Part shown: positions 16,877 to 25,247 of the stretch, piece after piece | Position numbering within the stretch: the first letter of the stretch is position 1 | Layout of the letters: each line of letters begins with the position of its first letter | Source: Flavobacteriia bacterium | GTDB taxonomy: Bacteria > Bacteroidota > Bacteroidia > Flavobacteriales > Flavobacteriaceae | Length of the DNA stretch: 41,736 nucleotides | Assembly: GCA_011391075.1 (NCBI GenBank) | Contig: JAABRF010000013.1 | Coordinates: forward strand, 1 to 41,736 | Direction of reading: 5' to 3' | The notes under the pieces: model-generated | Databases searched by the model: none | The model's input: the letters and a program-made list of their open reading frames with translations, nothing else | What the model was told of the DNA's origin: nothing | Made by a program: the position numbers and the translations under genes

Positions 16877-16911
16877 GAAATTAGAAATTAGAAGTTAGAA
16901 ATTAGAAATTA
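16877..16911. repeat. 7-bp tandem array GAAATTA x5
   Basis: Five contiguous 7-mers, four GAAATTA and one GAAGTTA, start 5 bp upstream of folA on its 5' side. It forms a pair with the 8-bp array about 40 bp away. Confidence 0.85.
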
Positions 16912-16935
16912 AAAGTAACCTACATTATAAACTTT

Positions 16936-17024
16936 CCCTATTCCTTTCGGGACACATTGGCACATTGACACATCAGCACATTGACACATCAGCACATTGA
17001 CACATTAGCACATTAACACATTAG
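16936..17024. repeat. Degenerate TCGGGACAC element followed by 8-bp array CACATTGA x9
   Basis: CCCTATTCCTTTCGGGACAC (16936-16955) resembles the decayed palindrome near 9649. It runs into nine contiguous 8-mers (16953-17024): CACATTGG, CACATTGA three times, CACATCAG twice, CACATTAG twice and CACATTAA. The array ends exactly one base before the kbl stop codon (17025 on minus), so it directly abuts coding sequence. Confidence 0.9.
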
Positions 17025-18224
17025 TTAATCAATCACACCCAACTCTTTCCCAACTTTCGTAAAAGCAGCTATCGCTTGATCCAAATGGGCTTGTTCGTGA
17101 GCGGCTGATACTTGTACTCGGATGCGGGCTTTGTCTTTTGGTACGACCGGAAAATAGAATCCAATCACGTAAATGCCTTCTTCCAAAAGTTTCTCCGCCA
17201 TGATTTGTGATAGTTTGGCATCATACAACATAACGGGTACAATTGCCGAATCTCCTTTGACTATATCAAATCCTGCAGCTTCCATCCCTTTTTTGAAATA
17301 AGCAGTATTCCAAGCGAGTTTGTCTCTCAAACGCGTGTCTTTGGACAACATGTCAAAGACTTTTAAAGAAGCTCCCACAATGGCAGGTGCCAATGAATTG
17401 GAAAACAAATACGGACGAGAACGTTGACGCAATAATTCAATGATTTCTTTACGTCCGGTAGTATAGCCACCCATGGCTCCGCCTAAAGCTTTTCCAAGGG
17501 TTCCGGTGATAATATCGATTCTACCCATGACGTTTTTAACTTCGGGTGTACCTCTACCGGTTGCTCCCAAAAATCCGGCGGCATGACATTCATCTACCAT
17601 AATCATGGCATCGTATTTCTCGGCTAAATCGCAAATTTTATCCAATTGGGCAACAATGCCATCCATCGAAAAAACGCCATCTGTAACGATCAATTTGAAT
17701 CGATGTCCTTTTTCATTACAGATTTGTAATTGTTTTTCCAAATCAGCCATGTCGTTATTTTGATATCGATAACGAGTCGCTTTACTCAATCTTACGCCGT
17801 CTATGATGGAAGCGTGATTCAAACTGTCGGAAATAATGGCATCATTTTCATCATTCAGCAAGGGTTCGAATATGCCTCCATTGGCATCAAAAGCTGCTGC
17901 ATACAAAATCGTATCTTCCGTGCCGTAAAATTCGGCAATTTTGGCTTCCAATTCCTTGTGAATATCTTGGGTACCACAAATAAACCGCACCGAAGACATC
18001 CCAAATCCATGACTATCCATCGTGTCTTTTGCCGCTTGTATCAACTCGGGATGGTTGGACAATCCCAAATAGTTATTGGCGCAGAAGTTTATCACTTCCT
18101 GACCTGTACTGATCTTGATGACAGCATCCTGACTGCTGACGATGACGCGTTCTTTTTTGTATAAACCGGCTTCTTTGATGTTGGTGAGTTCGGTTTCTAG
18201 GTGTTGTTTGATTTTGCCGTACAT
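17025..18224 (-). CDS. kbl: Glycine C-acetyltransferase (2-amino-3-ketobutyrate CoA ligase)
   Basis: A 399-residue fold-type I PLP enzyme of the alpha-oxoamine synthase family. It cleaves 2-amino-3-ketobutyrate with CoA into glycine and acetyl-CoA, the second step of threonine breakdown. [43 protein letters not shown] (D211 contacts the PLP ring) and [13 protein letters not shown] (Schiff-base K245) are characteristic. Length and start ([10 protein letters not shown]) match Kbl rather than BioF or HemA. No threonine dehydrogenase gene lies in the window. Both ends are bordered by 8-bp tandem arrays. Confidence 0.96.
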   Translation of the reverse strand: MYGKIKQHLETELTNIKEAGLYKKERVIVSSQDAVIKISTGQEVINFCANNYLGLSNHPELIQAAKDTMDSHGFGMSSVRFICGTQDIHKELEAKIAEFYGTEDTILYAAAFDANGGIFEPLLNDENDAIISDSLNHASIIDGVRLSKATRYRYQNNDMADLEKQLQICNEKGHRFKLIVTDGVFSMDGIVAQLDKICDLAEKYDAMIMVDECHAAGFLGATGRGTPEVKNVMGRIDIITGTLGKALGGAMGGYTTGRKEIIELLRQRSRPYLFSNSLAPAIVGASLKVFDMLSKDTRLRDKLAWNTAYFKKGMEAAGFDIVKGDSAIVPVMLYDAKLSQIMAEKLLEEGIYVIGFYFPVVPKDKARIRVQVSAAHEQAHLDQAIAAFTKVGKELGVID

Positions 18225-18270
18225 GTTATAAGTTGAAAGTTATAATGTTTGTAAAGTTTGAAAGGAATTT

Positions 18271-18302
18271 GCAAATTTGCTAATATGCTAATCCGCTAAT
18301 CC
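18271..18302. repeat. 8-bp tandem array GCTAATnn x4
   Basis: Four contiguous 8-mers: GCAAATTT, GCTAATAT, GCTAATCC, GCTAATCC. It lies between the divergent kbl and hydrolase genes. The unit is the same as in the array around the palindrome at 19742, 1.5 kb away. Confidence 0.75.
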
Positions 18303-18375
18303 ATTTCACAAAGGTACGGCTTTTAAGAAGAAAAAATAGCTGATTCATGTCAATAATTTTTACGATTTTTGCAAC

Positions 18376-19152
18376 ATGCAACCCATCTTACATTCCAAAA
18401 TTTTAGGCCAAGGTAAACCCTTGTTGATTCTACACGGATTGTTTGGAATGGGTGACAATTGGATCACTTTAGGCAGACGTTTTGCCGAAAAGTTCCAAGT
18501 TCACTTGATTGACTTACGCAATCACGGTCGTAGTTTTCACGATGAGGTCATGGATTATGAGGCGATGGTTCAAGACCTTTGGCAGTATATTCAGTTTTAT
18601 AAATTGGGACAAGTTTCAATACTCGGACATTCGATGGGTGGTAAAGTAGCCATGTTGATGGCAGTGACATATCCTGAATGGGTAGCAAATCTCATCGTTG
18701 CAGATATAGCTCCTAAATCTTATTCCAATAGGCACGAAACAATCTTTCAAGCACTACAAAGTGTAGATTTTAAAACGATTAGAGAAAGGAAAGAAGTAGA
18801 AAACATATTATCCCCTCAAATTCAAAACCAAGGCATCTTACAATTTTTATTAAAAAATGTGTATCATCAAGAGGATTACAATTTAGCTTTTCGGTTTAAC
18901 TTGGCAGTGCTGTACAAAAATTATGCATTGCTCAATGAATACTTGCCTACCTATAGTTCTTATGAAGGTCCAACGCTGTTTTTAAAAGGAGAAAATTCCG
19001 ATTATCTATTGCCTACAGATGAAATTTTGATTTTAGCCCATTTTCCCAATGCCAAAATAGTCAACATTCCTCGAGCCGGACATTGGCTTCATGCCGAAAA
19101 TCCGGAAGCTTTTTATAGCGCGTGTAGTTTGTTTTGGACCGCTATCAATTGA
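18376..19152 (+). CDS. Alpha/beta-fold hydrolase (YbfF-like esterase)
   Basis: A 258-residue hydrolase. The oxyanion-hole segment LILHGLFGMGDNW is near residue 18, the nucleophile elbow GHSMGG places S86, and AGHWLHAE near the C-terminus provides the catalytic His; an Asp in the preceding LKGENSDYLLP region completes the triad. HGLFG with LRNHGRS strongly resembles the YbfF esterase group, cytoplasmic enzymes acting on short acyl or thioesters. Natural substrate unknown. No signal peptide. The 3' end overlaps the convergent PepSY gene by 8 bp. Confidence 0.9.
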   Translation: MQPILHSKILGQGKPLLILHGLFGMGDNWITLGRRFAEKFQVHLIDLRNHGRSFHDEVMDYEAMVQDLWQYIQFYKLGQVSILGHSMGGKVAMLMAVTYPEWVANLIVADIAPKSYSNRHETIFQALQSVDFKTIRERKEVENILSPQIQNQGILQFLLKNVYHQEDYNLAFRFNLAVLYKNYALLNEYLPTYSSYEGPTLFLKGENSDYLLPTDEILILAHFPNAKIVNIPRAGHWLHAENPEAFYSACSLFWTAIN

Positions 19153-19705
19153 GTAAATATATCAAAAACAAGATGGGAATGAGAAAACCCAAAGCGGTAT
19201 AAATACCACCGTGTCCGGTGATTCCGTGTTTGCCTTTGACCATAAAAAAAGAGGTAACAGATAACAAAATCAAAGCACCGGCAAAAATATCCGAAAACCA
19301 CATCCACCATCTGCTCGGATTGTAATGCAAGAAATTAGCATGGTAAAAAATGGCTCTCTTTTTCAATAATTCAACTTCACCTTCACCCGTATTGGTATTG
19401 ACTACTATGGAAGAGCCACCACCTAAAAATACTTTGATGTAGTGATCTTTTGGAAAATAGTATTTTTTAAGTTCTTCTCTTGGAGCAACTTCCTTTATCA
19501 ATGCTTCCACTCGTTGTTTTAACTGCGCATCTTTGATTAATGAAATTTGAGTTGCAAACTCCTTGCGTTCCACCGAATAATTGGGATTCCAATCATTGAT
19601 GTGATTCAAAGCAATTCCCGAAAGTGCATAAATCAAAGTTGTACCTATAAAAAAGTAGCCGAAATCTCGGTGGAGAATTCGGCTCCATTTGCGAAGTTTA
19701 TTCAT
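19145..19705 (-). CDS. PepSY-associated transmembrane helix protein
   Basis: A 186-residue membrane protein. LRKWSRILHRDFGYFFIGTTLIYALSGIALNHI (split here as the first helix, about 12-36) has the W-x-x-x-H-x-x-x-G pattern of the PepSY_TM family. A ~95-residue exposed PepSY-like region follows with YFPKDHYIKVF and GEGEVELLKKR, then HYNPSRWWMWFSDIFAGALILLS and a final hydrophobic helix. Such proteins are linked to iron/haem reduction or protease regulation; which applies here is not visible. It follows the OB-fold lipoprotein gene on the same strand with a palindrome-in-array repeat between them, and overlaps the hydrolase gene by 8 bp at its 3' end. Confidence 0.8.
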   Translation of the reverse strand: MNKLRKWSRILHRDFGYFFIGTTLIYALSGIALNHINDWNPNYSVERKEFATQISLIKDAQLKQRVEALIKEVAPREELKKYYFPKDHYIKVFLGGGSSIVVNTNTGEGEVELLKKRAIFYHANFLHYNPSRWWMWFSDIFAGALILLSVTSFFMVKGKHGITGHGGIYTALGFLIPILFLIYLLN

Positions 19706-19717
19706 TCTTATTTTTTT

Positions 19718-19783
19718 CTAATGTGCTAATGTGCTATTATGTCCCGATAGCTATCGGGATGCTAATATGCTAATTGGCTAATT
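19718..19783. repeat. Palindrome TCCCGATAGCTATCGGGA embedded in an 8-bp array
   Basis: Three 8-mers (CTAATGTG, CTAATGTG, CTATTATG; 19718-19741) are followed directly by the perfect 18-bp palindrome TCCCGATAGCTATCGGGA (19742-19759), then three more 8-mers (TGCTAATA, TGCTAATT, GGCTAATT; 19760-19783). Both sides carry the same GCTAAT word. The element lies between the lipoprotein and PepSY genes. Confidence 0.95.
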
Positions 19784-19793
19784 AACAAATCAA

Positions 19794-20294
19794 TTATTTT
19801 TTCACCTCGTGAGAAATATAATCAATGGAGTAGAAAGATAAATGATCTTTACCTGTTGTTTTCATTGAATCACGGTAAAATGTAATACCTTCCATTTTTT
19901 GCGTGTAAACAGAGTCAGGATCTACTCCTTCTTTGTGTTTTTGAATAAAATCTTGCTCTTGTTGCAAACAATAGGCTTCATCTACTCTAAATTCTTTTAC
20001 GATTCCTTTTACCACAATTTGATTACCCATCAAGGCATCATCAAATCTCTTCTCGCCATTAACGTGTAAATCTCCATTATCATCTACTAAGAATAATTTT
20101 TTGCCACCATGTTTACAAACGTGATCCACAATTCCTTCAACAATCACTTCTTTACCTACCCATTCTCCGGCTTTGGCGTTAAAATCGGCTAGCGCAATGA
20201 CTGGAGCTTCTTCTTGGGTGTTTTCTTTGGTTTTGCCTGGGTTACAAGCAATAAATAACACAACAACCAACACTGAAAAATATAGTTTCTTCAT
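19794..20294 (-). CDS. Putative OB-fold-like lipoprotein
   Basis: A 166-residue exported protein. MKKLYFSVLVVVLFIAC is a lipoprotein signal with lipobox FIAC (C17). The mature part has EWVGKEVIVEGIVDHVCKHGGKKLFLVDDNGDLHV, the alternating strand pattern of a small OB-fold, then NQIVVKGIVKEFRVDEAYC. The C-x-H in VCKHGG and a later Cys could coordinate a metal or haem; this is inference. The family occurs in Bacteroidota as an uncharacterised lipoprotein, from memory. The next gene on the strand is the PepSY membrane protein, so the two may cooperate in the envelope. A TATTTTTG -7 box lies about 40 bp upstream. Confidence 0.7.
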   Translation of the reverse strand: MKKLYFSVLVVVLFIACNPGKTKENTQEEAPVIALADFNAKAGEWVGKEVIVEGIVDHVCKHGGKKLFLVDDNGDLHVNGEKRFDDALMGNQIVVKGIVKEFRVDEAYCLQQEQDFIQKHKEGVDPDSVYTQKMEGITFYRDSMKTTGKDHLSFYSIDYISHEVKK

Positions 20295-20330
20295 ATATTA
20301 AAATTTAAGTAAACAATTATTTAATTGGTG

Positions 20331-20338
20331 CAAAAATA
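20331..20338 (-). promoter_or_regulatory. -7 box TATTTTTG of the lipoprotein gene
   Basis: The minus strand reads TATTTTTG, a TAnnTTTG match, about 40 bp before the ATG. No -33 TTG at good spacing is seen. Confidence 0.45.
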
Positions 20339-20487
20339 ACAAACGAATAAAAATAAAATCATGACAATAATCAGTCTAAAACAGCGGTTTGTGTTCAAAT
20401 TCCTTCAGTGAAAAAGAATTTAAATTTAGAAAATATTTTTGTAAAAAATAACAAAAAAATTTCAATACACTGTTACACAGGTTACAC

Positions 20488-20515
20488 TTGCTCTGTGATT
20501 TACAAACTACTTTCG
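20488..20515 (+). promoter_or_regulatory. Candidate promoter TTG-N17-TACTTTCG before the thioredoxin cluster
   Basis: TTG (20488-20490) is followed after 17 bp by TACTTTCG (20508-20515), one mismatch from TAnnTTTG. The leader that follows contains a small hairpin GCTTTT-CAG-AAAAGC (20520-20534) and a direct duplication of AAAAATTAAACATCAT at 20-bp period (about 20540-20575) that reaches the start codon. Confidence 0.4.
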
Positions 20516-20573
20516 CAACGCTTTTCAGAAAAGCAAGAAAAAAATTAAACATCATTTTAAAAAATTAAACATC

Positions 20574-20918
20574 ATGTTATACACCGATTTAAATCACATC
20601 GAAACTGCAGCAGAACATCAAAAAGTAATTTCTCAAAACGAAAATGTAATGGTCATTTGCGGTCGCATGGGCCCTATGTGTATTCCTGTATATGGCATTG
20701 CCGAAGAATTGAGCGAAGAATACAAACACGTTGCTTTTTACGATATGGAATTTGACAGTCCTGAAGCTTTTGTAATCCGCAATATTCCTGAAGTTCAAGG
20801 TTTCATGGGTATTCCTTTTACCATTTATTATAAAAACGGTAAAGTTGTCAAAGCTACCTCCAGTATCCAAAACCGTCAACAAGTGACTGCTATCCTAGAT
20901 GAACATTTTGCTCAATAA
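20574..20918 (+). CDS. Thioredoxin-fold protein with atypical CX6C site
   Basis: A 114-residue protein of the thioredoxin superfamily. The classical WCxxC is replaced by MVICGRMGPMCIPVYG, placing C29 and C36 six residues apart; the later GIPFTIYYKNGKVV keeps the cis-proline segment of the fold. Similar proteins occur in Bacteroides next to trxB, from memory. It is followed after 61 bp by trxB and then by a membrane-anchored thioredoxin, so it is probably a specialised substrate or partner of the reductase. No signal peptide, so cytoplasmic. Whether C29/C36 form a disulphide or bind a metal is not evident. Start ATG 20574 follows a duplicated AATTAAACATCAT leader. Confidence 0.8.
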   Translation: MLYTDLNHIETAAEHQKVISQNENVMVICGRMGPMCIPVYGIAEELSEEYKHVAFYDMEFDSPEAFVIRNIPEVQGFMGIPFTIYYKNGKVVKATSSIQNRQQVTAILDEHFAQ

Positions 20919-20979
20919 ATGTGCAAAATTATAAGCTGAAGGTTTACCTTACTTTCAACTTTCACTTTAAACACTACAA

Positions 20980-21912
20980 ATGAATCACTACGACACAATC
21001 ATCATAGGTGGTGGACCTGCAGGTCTCACTGCTGGAATCTACCTTTCTCGAGCTAAATTAAAAACGTTGGTACTCAATCAAGGTGCCATCGGTGGTCAAA
21101 TGGTTTTGACCCATGAAATAGCCAACTATCCCGGGGTAGAAAGTATCAGCGGTTACCAATTGGCCAACATCATGAAAAACCAAGCCAAATCATTTGGCAC
21201 CAAAATCAAATCCCTAAGTGAAATTACCGAATTGGATTTGCAAAGCACAATCAAAAAAGTGACTATTGACCACGCTGAAACCTTTACAGCCGATAGTGTT
21301 ATTTTGGCAACCGGTGGACGCTCCAGAACCCTAGGGGTGGTAGGAGAAGACACTTTCAAAGGTCGCGGAATATCTTATTGTGCCACATGCGATGGAGATT
21401 TTTTTACCGATAAAGAAATCATTGTGGTAGGTGGCGGTAACTCGGCTTTGGAAGAAGCCGTTTCCTTGACAAAATATGCCAGTAAAGTCACCATTGTACA
21501 CCAATTTGATCATTTTCAAGCTTTTGAACATGCCATTCACGAAGCAACCGAGCATCCCAAAATAGACTTTATAATGGAATCGACAATATCCGGTTTCTAT
21601 GGCGATGAGAAATTGGGAAGTGTGGACATTCTAAATTTGAAAACACAGCAAACTGAAAGAAAGAATATTGACGGCGTTTTTATCTTTATCGGATATGTGC
21701 CCAATACTGAATTTTTGGAGGGTAAATTGAATCGCAACCAATGGGGTGAAATCGAAGTCAATACACATATGGGAACGGCCCTGACAGGTGTGTATGCCGC
21801 GGGTGATTGTATTGTCAAAAAATACCGTCAAGTCAGTACAGCTGTAGGCGATGGTACCTTGGCCGCACTTTCCGTTTCTTCCTATCTAAACGATTTAAAA
21901 TCTAAAAATTAA
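20980..21912 (+). CDS. trxB: Thioredoxin-disulphide reductase
   Basis: A 310-residue FAD/NADPH flavoprotein. GGGPAGLTAGIY (10-21) binds FAD, GGQMVLTHEIANYPG is typical, the redox-active CATC (C134, C137) lies in GISYCATCDGDFF, VVGGGNSALEEA binds NADPH and GVYAAGDC closes the FAD site. It reduces thioredoxins with NADPH in the cytoplasm; the two flanking thioredoxin-fold proteins are likely substrates. The NADPH-binding details were not checked against NADH or ferredoxin-dependent variants. A terminator-like hairpin follows. Confidence 0.93.
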   Translation: MNHYDTIIIGGGPAGLTAGIYLSRAKLKTLVLNQGAIGGQMVLTHEIANYPGVESISGYQLANIMKNQAKSFGTKIKSLSEITELDLQSTIKKVTIDHAETFTADSVILATGGRSRTLGVVGEDTFKGRGISYCATCDGDFFTDKEIIVVGGGNSALEEAVSLTKYASKVTIVHQFDHFQAFEHAIHEATEHPKIDFIMESTISGFYGDEKLGSVDILNLKTQQTERKNIDGVFIFIGYVPNTEFLEGKLNRNQWGEIEVNTHMGTALTGVYAAGDCIVKKYRQVSTAVGDGTLAALSVSSYLNDLKSKN

Positions 21913-21928
21913 AACTCTGATATCAATC

Positions 21929-21990
21929 AACTTTGGATTAATTTCTGAATGGTATTCAAATCAAATCAGACTTTAACCCAAAGTTTTTCT
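21929..21990 (+). terminator. Terminator-like hairpin after trxB
   Basis: AACTTTGG (21929-21936) pairs with CCAAAGTT (21978-21985); after one mismatch TTAA pairs with TTAA, and an inner TCTGA/TCAGA can extend the stem. The right arm runs into TTTTTC. The long loop makes it less certain than the terminator at 14008. Confidence 0.55.
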
Positions 21991-22083
21991 ATATTTACCG
22001 AGAAATGTAACATTGAGAATGCAAAAAAAAGAATTGAGAAATATTCTTAAATTTCAAACCCAGAACCCAAAATAAAAAAAACC

Positions 22084-22491
22084 ATGATCGCAACCATCAT
22101 CCTCATCACTATCGCTGCCATTTTAATCATAGCTTTGATTGTTCTCAACAAATTTAAAAAAGCTCCCATGGTGGAAAATCATGAAAAGATTTTGGTTTTA
22201 ACCGATCAAAATTTTGATCAAAGTATTCAAAACAAAACAGTTCTCGTCGATTTTTGGGCCGAATGGTGTATGCCTTGCAAAGTGATGGCACCTATCCTCA
22301 ATGACTTGTCGGGAGAATTGCCTGATGGGAAATACATTGGAAAAATTGATGTTGAAAAATATCCCAAAATGTCTCAAAAATATGGCATACGAGGCATTCC
22401 CACTTTGGTTCTCTTTGAAAATGGGAAAGAAATCGATCGATTTGTAGGGGTCAAACAAAAAGCGTTTTTAAAATCCAAGATGCTTGGATAA
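22084..22491 (+). CDS. Membrane-anchored thioredoxin
   Basis: A 135-residue protein. Residues 2-22 are a strongly hydrophobic helix; then comes a complete thioredoxin domain with VLVDFWAEWCMPCKVMAPIL (C62, C65), KIDVEKYPKMSQKYGIRGIPTLVLF including the cis-Pro, and FVGVKQKAFL. The active-site MP pair differs from the GP of classical thioredoxin. The absence of a cleavage motif suggests an uncleaved anchor; which side of the membrane the domain faces cannot be decided here (LNKFKK after the helix favours cytoplasm by the positive-inside rule). It lies 171 bp after trxB, beyond a possible terminator. Confidence 0.88.
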   Translation: MIATIILITIAAILIIALIVLNKFKKAPMVENHEKILVLTDQNFDQSIQNKTVLVDFWAEWCMPCKVMAPILNDLSGELPDGKYIGKIDVEKYPKMSQKYGIRGIPTLVLFENGKEIDRFVGVKQKAFLKSKMLG

Positions 22492-22624
22492 TCTTTCGGG
22501 GAAAATTTACATCAGCGTTAATTGTGAAGATAACTTCATTAGAATAAAATAATTTTAGTTCTAGTGCTATTGCATTATCGTTTCAAATTCCATTACCCTT
22601 ATATTTCTTCGCGGTAAAATCCTT

Positions 22625-22653
22625 TTGAGCATATCGAAAAAAAACTACATTTG
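22625..22653 (+). promoter_or_regulatory. Bacteroidota promoter TTG-N18-TACATTTG of recJ
   Basis: TTG (22625-22627) and TACATTTG (22646-22653) are separated by 18 bp, an excellent -33/-7 pair. The TTG is also the first possible in-frame start of recJ, which shows that the real start must be the downstream ATG at 22688. Confidence 0.75.
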
Positions 22654-22687
22654 CAGTTCATTAAAAATTGCAAAAAAAATAAAGTAT

Positions 22688-24382
22688 ATGCGCTGGACAT
22701 TAAAACCCGAACCACACCCCAAAAAAATCGAAGTACTCTCCAAAGAATTGAGTGTAGATCGCACCATTGCCAAAATCTTATTGCAAAGAGGTGTTGAATC
22801 TTATGAAGACGCCAAAGCTTTCTTCCGCCCTTCCCTATCCGATTTGCACAATCCCTATTTGATGAAAGACATGGACAAAGCCGTGGCTCGTATTGAAAAA
22901 GCATTGGATCAAGGGGAAAATATATTAGTTTACGGAGATTATGATGTAGATGGCACCACTGCTGTGGCTTTGGTTACCCAATATTTACAATCCAAACAAC
23001 CCAATATTGCTACCTACGTTCCCGACCGCGATACGGAAGGTTACGGAATCTCTTTTCAAGGCATCGATTATGCCGATGACAATGGTTTTTCATTAGTCAT
23101 TGCCTTAGATTGTGGCATCAAAGCCGTTGATAAAATAGCTTATGCCCGTGCCCGCAACATCGATTTTATTATTTGCGACCACCATACGCCAGGAGAAACC
23201 CTACCCGAAGCGGTTGCCATATTAAATCCCAAGCAATCGGATTGTTCGTATCCCTATTCCGAATTATGCGGATGTGGTATTGGATTCAAACTCATTCAGG
23301 CTTTGCATCAAAAAGAAGACAAACCTGTGGAAGAACTCCTTCCCTATTTGGACTTGGTCGCCACTAGCATTGCCGCCGACATTGTGCCTATGAATGGGGA
23401 AAATAGGATTTTGACGTACTTTGGATTAAAAGTCATCAACGAGAATCCAAGTGTAGGAATCAAAGCGTTGATGGGCGAAGTAAAAATGAACAAAATGGAT
23501 ATCACCGATGTGGTATTCCTCATTGCACCTCGTATCAATGCTGCAGGCCGACTCAAACACGCCAATTATGCCGTAGAATTACTCTTGGAAACTGATCCGA
23601 TGAAAGCACAAGAAATGGCAGCAGCCATCAATGTCATCAATACCGACCGAAAAAATCTAGACAAGCAAATTACACAAGAAGCCTTGCATCAGGTGGCATT
23701 ACTGCAAAATAAATACGAATACACCACTGTTGTTTACAACGAAAACTGGCACAAAGGCGTAGTGGGAATCGTAGCTTCCCGTTTGATAGAAACCTATTAT
23801 CGGCCTACCGTGGTATTTACCAAAAGCGGTGATTTACTTGTTGCTTCGGCTCGATCGGTGAAGGGATTTGATTTATACGAGGCCTTGGAAGCTTGCAGTG
23901 CCTATATCGAACAATTTGGCGGACATAAATACGCTGCAGGATTGAGAATTTTACCTGAAAACTTGGATTTGTTCAGAGATAAATTTGAAGAAGTGGTCCA
24001 AAACAACATCACCGAGGATATGCGTGAACCGGAAATCAAGGTAGATTCAGAATTGTTTCTTTCGGAAATTACACCCAAGTTTTACAGAATCTTGCAGCAA
24101 ATGGCACCCTTTGGGCCGCACAATATGCAACCTGTTTTTATGGCTTCCGGATTGAGAGACAATGGATACAGCAGACCGGTAGGTTCCGAAAATACTCATT
24201 TGAAATTGAGTATTGTCGAAGGGGCCAATCCTATTACGTATAATGGTATTGGCTTTAATTTGGCTTCCAAAATCACTTTGCTACAAAAACCTTTCAAAGC
24301 TGTTTTTACATTGGATGAAAACATTTGGAACAATCAATCTAGCATCCAATTAAAAGTCAAGGATATAAAAGAAGATAAGTAA
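22688..24382 (+). CDS. recJ: Single-stranded-DNA-specific exonuclease RecJ
   Basis: A 564-residue DHH-family nuclease degrading ssDNA 5' to 3' in recombination and repair. Motif I is YGDYDVDGT (D84, D86, D88), DCG is at 141-143, motif III is DHHTPGE (164-170), then GRLKHANYA, and the DHHA1 domain has ASARSVKGFDLYEAL and GGHKYAAG. A C-terminal OB-fold follows with PFGPHNMQPVF. Start ATG 22688 (MRWTLKPEPH) is chosen because the longer frame runs into the promoter and the family commonly begins with W-x-x-K. Cytoplasmic. A flavoprotein gene begins 18 bp after the stop. Confidence 0.96.
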   Translation: MRWTLKPEPHPKKIEVLSKELSVDRTIAKILLQRGVESYEDAKAFFRPSLSDLHNPYLMKDMDKAVARIEKALDQGENILVYGDYDVDGTTAVALVTQYLQSKQPNIATYVPDRDTEGYGISFQGIDYADDNGFSLVIALDCGIKAVDKIAYARARNIDFIICDHHTPGETLPEAVAILNPKQSDCSYPYSELCGCGIGFKLIQALHQKEDKPVEELLPYLDLVATSIAADIVPMNGENRILTYFGLKVINENPSVGIKALMGEVKMNKMDITDVVFLIAPRINAAGRLKHANYAVELLLETDPMKAQEMAAAINVINTDRKNLDKQITQEALHQVALLQNKYEYTTVVYNENWHKGVVGIVASRLIETYYRPTVVFTKSGDLLVASARSVKGFDLYEALEACSAYIEQFGGHKYAAGLRILPENLDLFRDKFEEVVQNNITEDMREPEIKVDSELFLSEITPKFYRILQQMAPFGPHNMQPVFMASGLRDNGYSRPVGSENTHLKLSIVEGANPITYNGIGFNLASKITLLQKPFKAVFTLDENIWNNQSSIQLKVKDIKEDK

Positions 24383-24400
24383 CCGAATTTAAGCTGACCT

Positions 24401-25150
24401 ATGTTGCCAACTTTCCACAAACTTTTTATAAAATCCATTTCTAAGGAAACCCCACAAGCTGTAAGTATTCAATTTGAAATTCCTTCCCATTTGCAAAATG
24501 ATTTTGCCTTTATTGCAGGCCAATATCTTATGATACAATGGTACAACGGAGAAAAAACCGTGTATCGGGCGTATTCAATTGCAGCTTCTCCCTATGCAAA
24601 TGAGATTCAAATCACGGTAAAATCAGTTTCGGAAGGCGATTTTTCGCATTTTGCCAATACCAGTTTGCAGGTTGGTGATTTCCTAGAAGTATCTTTACCT
24701 CAAGGTAATTTTACACTTCAAACCGTCATGGGTCAATCCAAAAACTATTTGGCATTGGCTACGGGTAGTGGCATAACGCCTATTTATGCCATGATACAAG
24801 CCGTTTTGGAAAGCGAACCGCAAAGTCGTTTTGGATTGATTTATGGCAATACACATCCCGATCATACGATTTTTAAAAGCCAATTGGATGCCTTGCAAAT
24901 AAAATATCCGGAGCAATTTACCGTTCAGTATGTATATTCCCAATATACAGATGAGCAAATTAGGCAAGGTAGAATTGACTCTGATTTGATAGGATTAGCA
25001 TTGCAACACAAATTTGGTTTGTACGAATGGGATACTTTTTACATATGCGGACAGGAAACCTTTAAAGAAGAAAGTGTCGAAGCATTAATCAGTCACGGAT
25101 ATCAACTAGAACAGATCCATTGTGAATGGTTTAGCAAACCTAAAAAGTAA
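24401..25150 (+). CDS. Ferredoxin-NADP reductase-like flavoprotein (FNR core only)
   Basis: A 249-residue FNR-superfamily protein. FAD binding is shown by RAYSIA (R56, Y58, S59) and the following SPYANEIQITVK; NAD(P)H binding by LALATGSGITPIYAMI; the C-terminal YICGQETFKEESVEAL and IHCEWF are typical of the reductase half of PaaE/Hmp-like enzymes. In PaaE-type proteins a [2Fe-2S] domain of about 90 residues follows this point; here the protein stops, and the downstream DNA does not continue the domain. It may act as a ferredoxin or flavodoxin reductase. It sits 18 bp after recJ and may share its transcript. Confidence 0.85.
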   Translation: MLPTFHKLFIKSISKETPQAVSIQFEIPSHLQNDFAFIAGQYLMIQWYNGEKTVYRAYSIAASPYANEIQITVKSVSEGDFSHFANTSLQVGDFLEVSLPQGNFTLQTVMGQSKNYLALATGSGITPIYAMIQAVLESEPQSRFGLIYGNTHPDHTIFKSQLDALQIKYPEQFTVQYVYSQYTDEQIRQGRIDSDLIGLALQHKFGLYEWDTFYICGQETFKEESVEALISHGYQLEQIHCEWFSKPKK

Positions 25151-25247
25151 CTCAAGGTGTCCTTTATTTACAATAGTAAAATTTGAGGTAATCAATTGTT
25201 CAGTTTTTTGTATATTTGGAGGCTCACGAAAAATATTTTAACAATTT

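Noticed and set aside
17861-17880. GGTTCGAATATGCC as a possible tRNA T-arm
   Set aside because: It lies within the kbl coding sequence, with no acceptor stem or anticodon arm around it.
20520-20534. GCTTTT-CAG-AAAAGC as a terminator
   Set aside because: It is short, has no following T run on the plus strand, and lies in the leader of a gene transcribed through it.
22625-22687. N-terminal extension of RecJ from TTG 22625
   Set aside because: The codon is the -33 element of a good promoter and the extra residues do not resemble RecJ.
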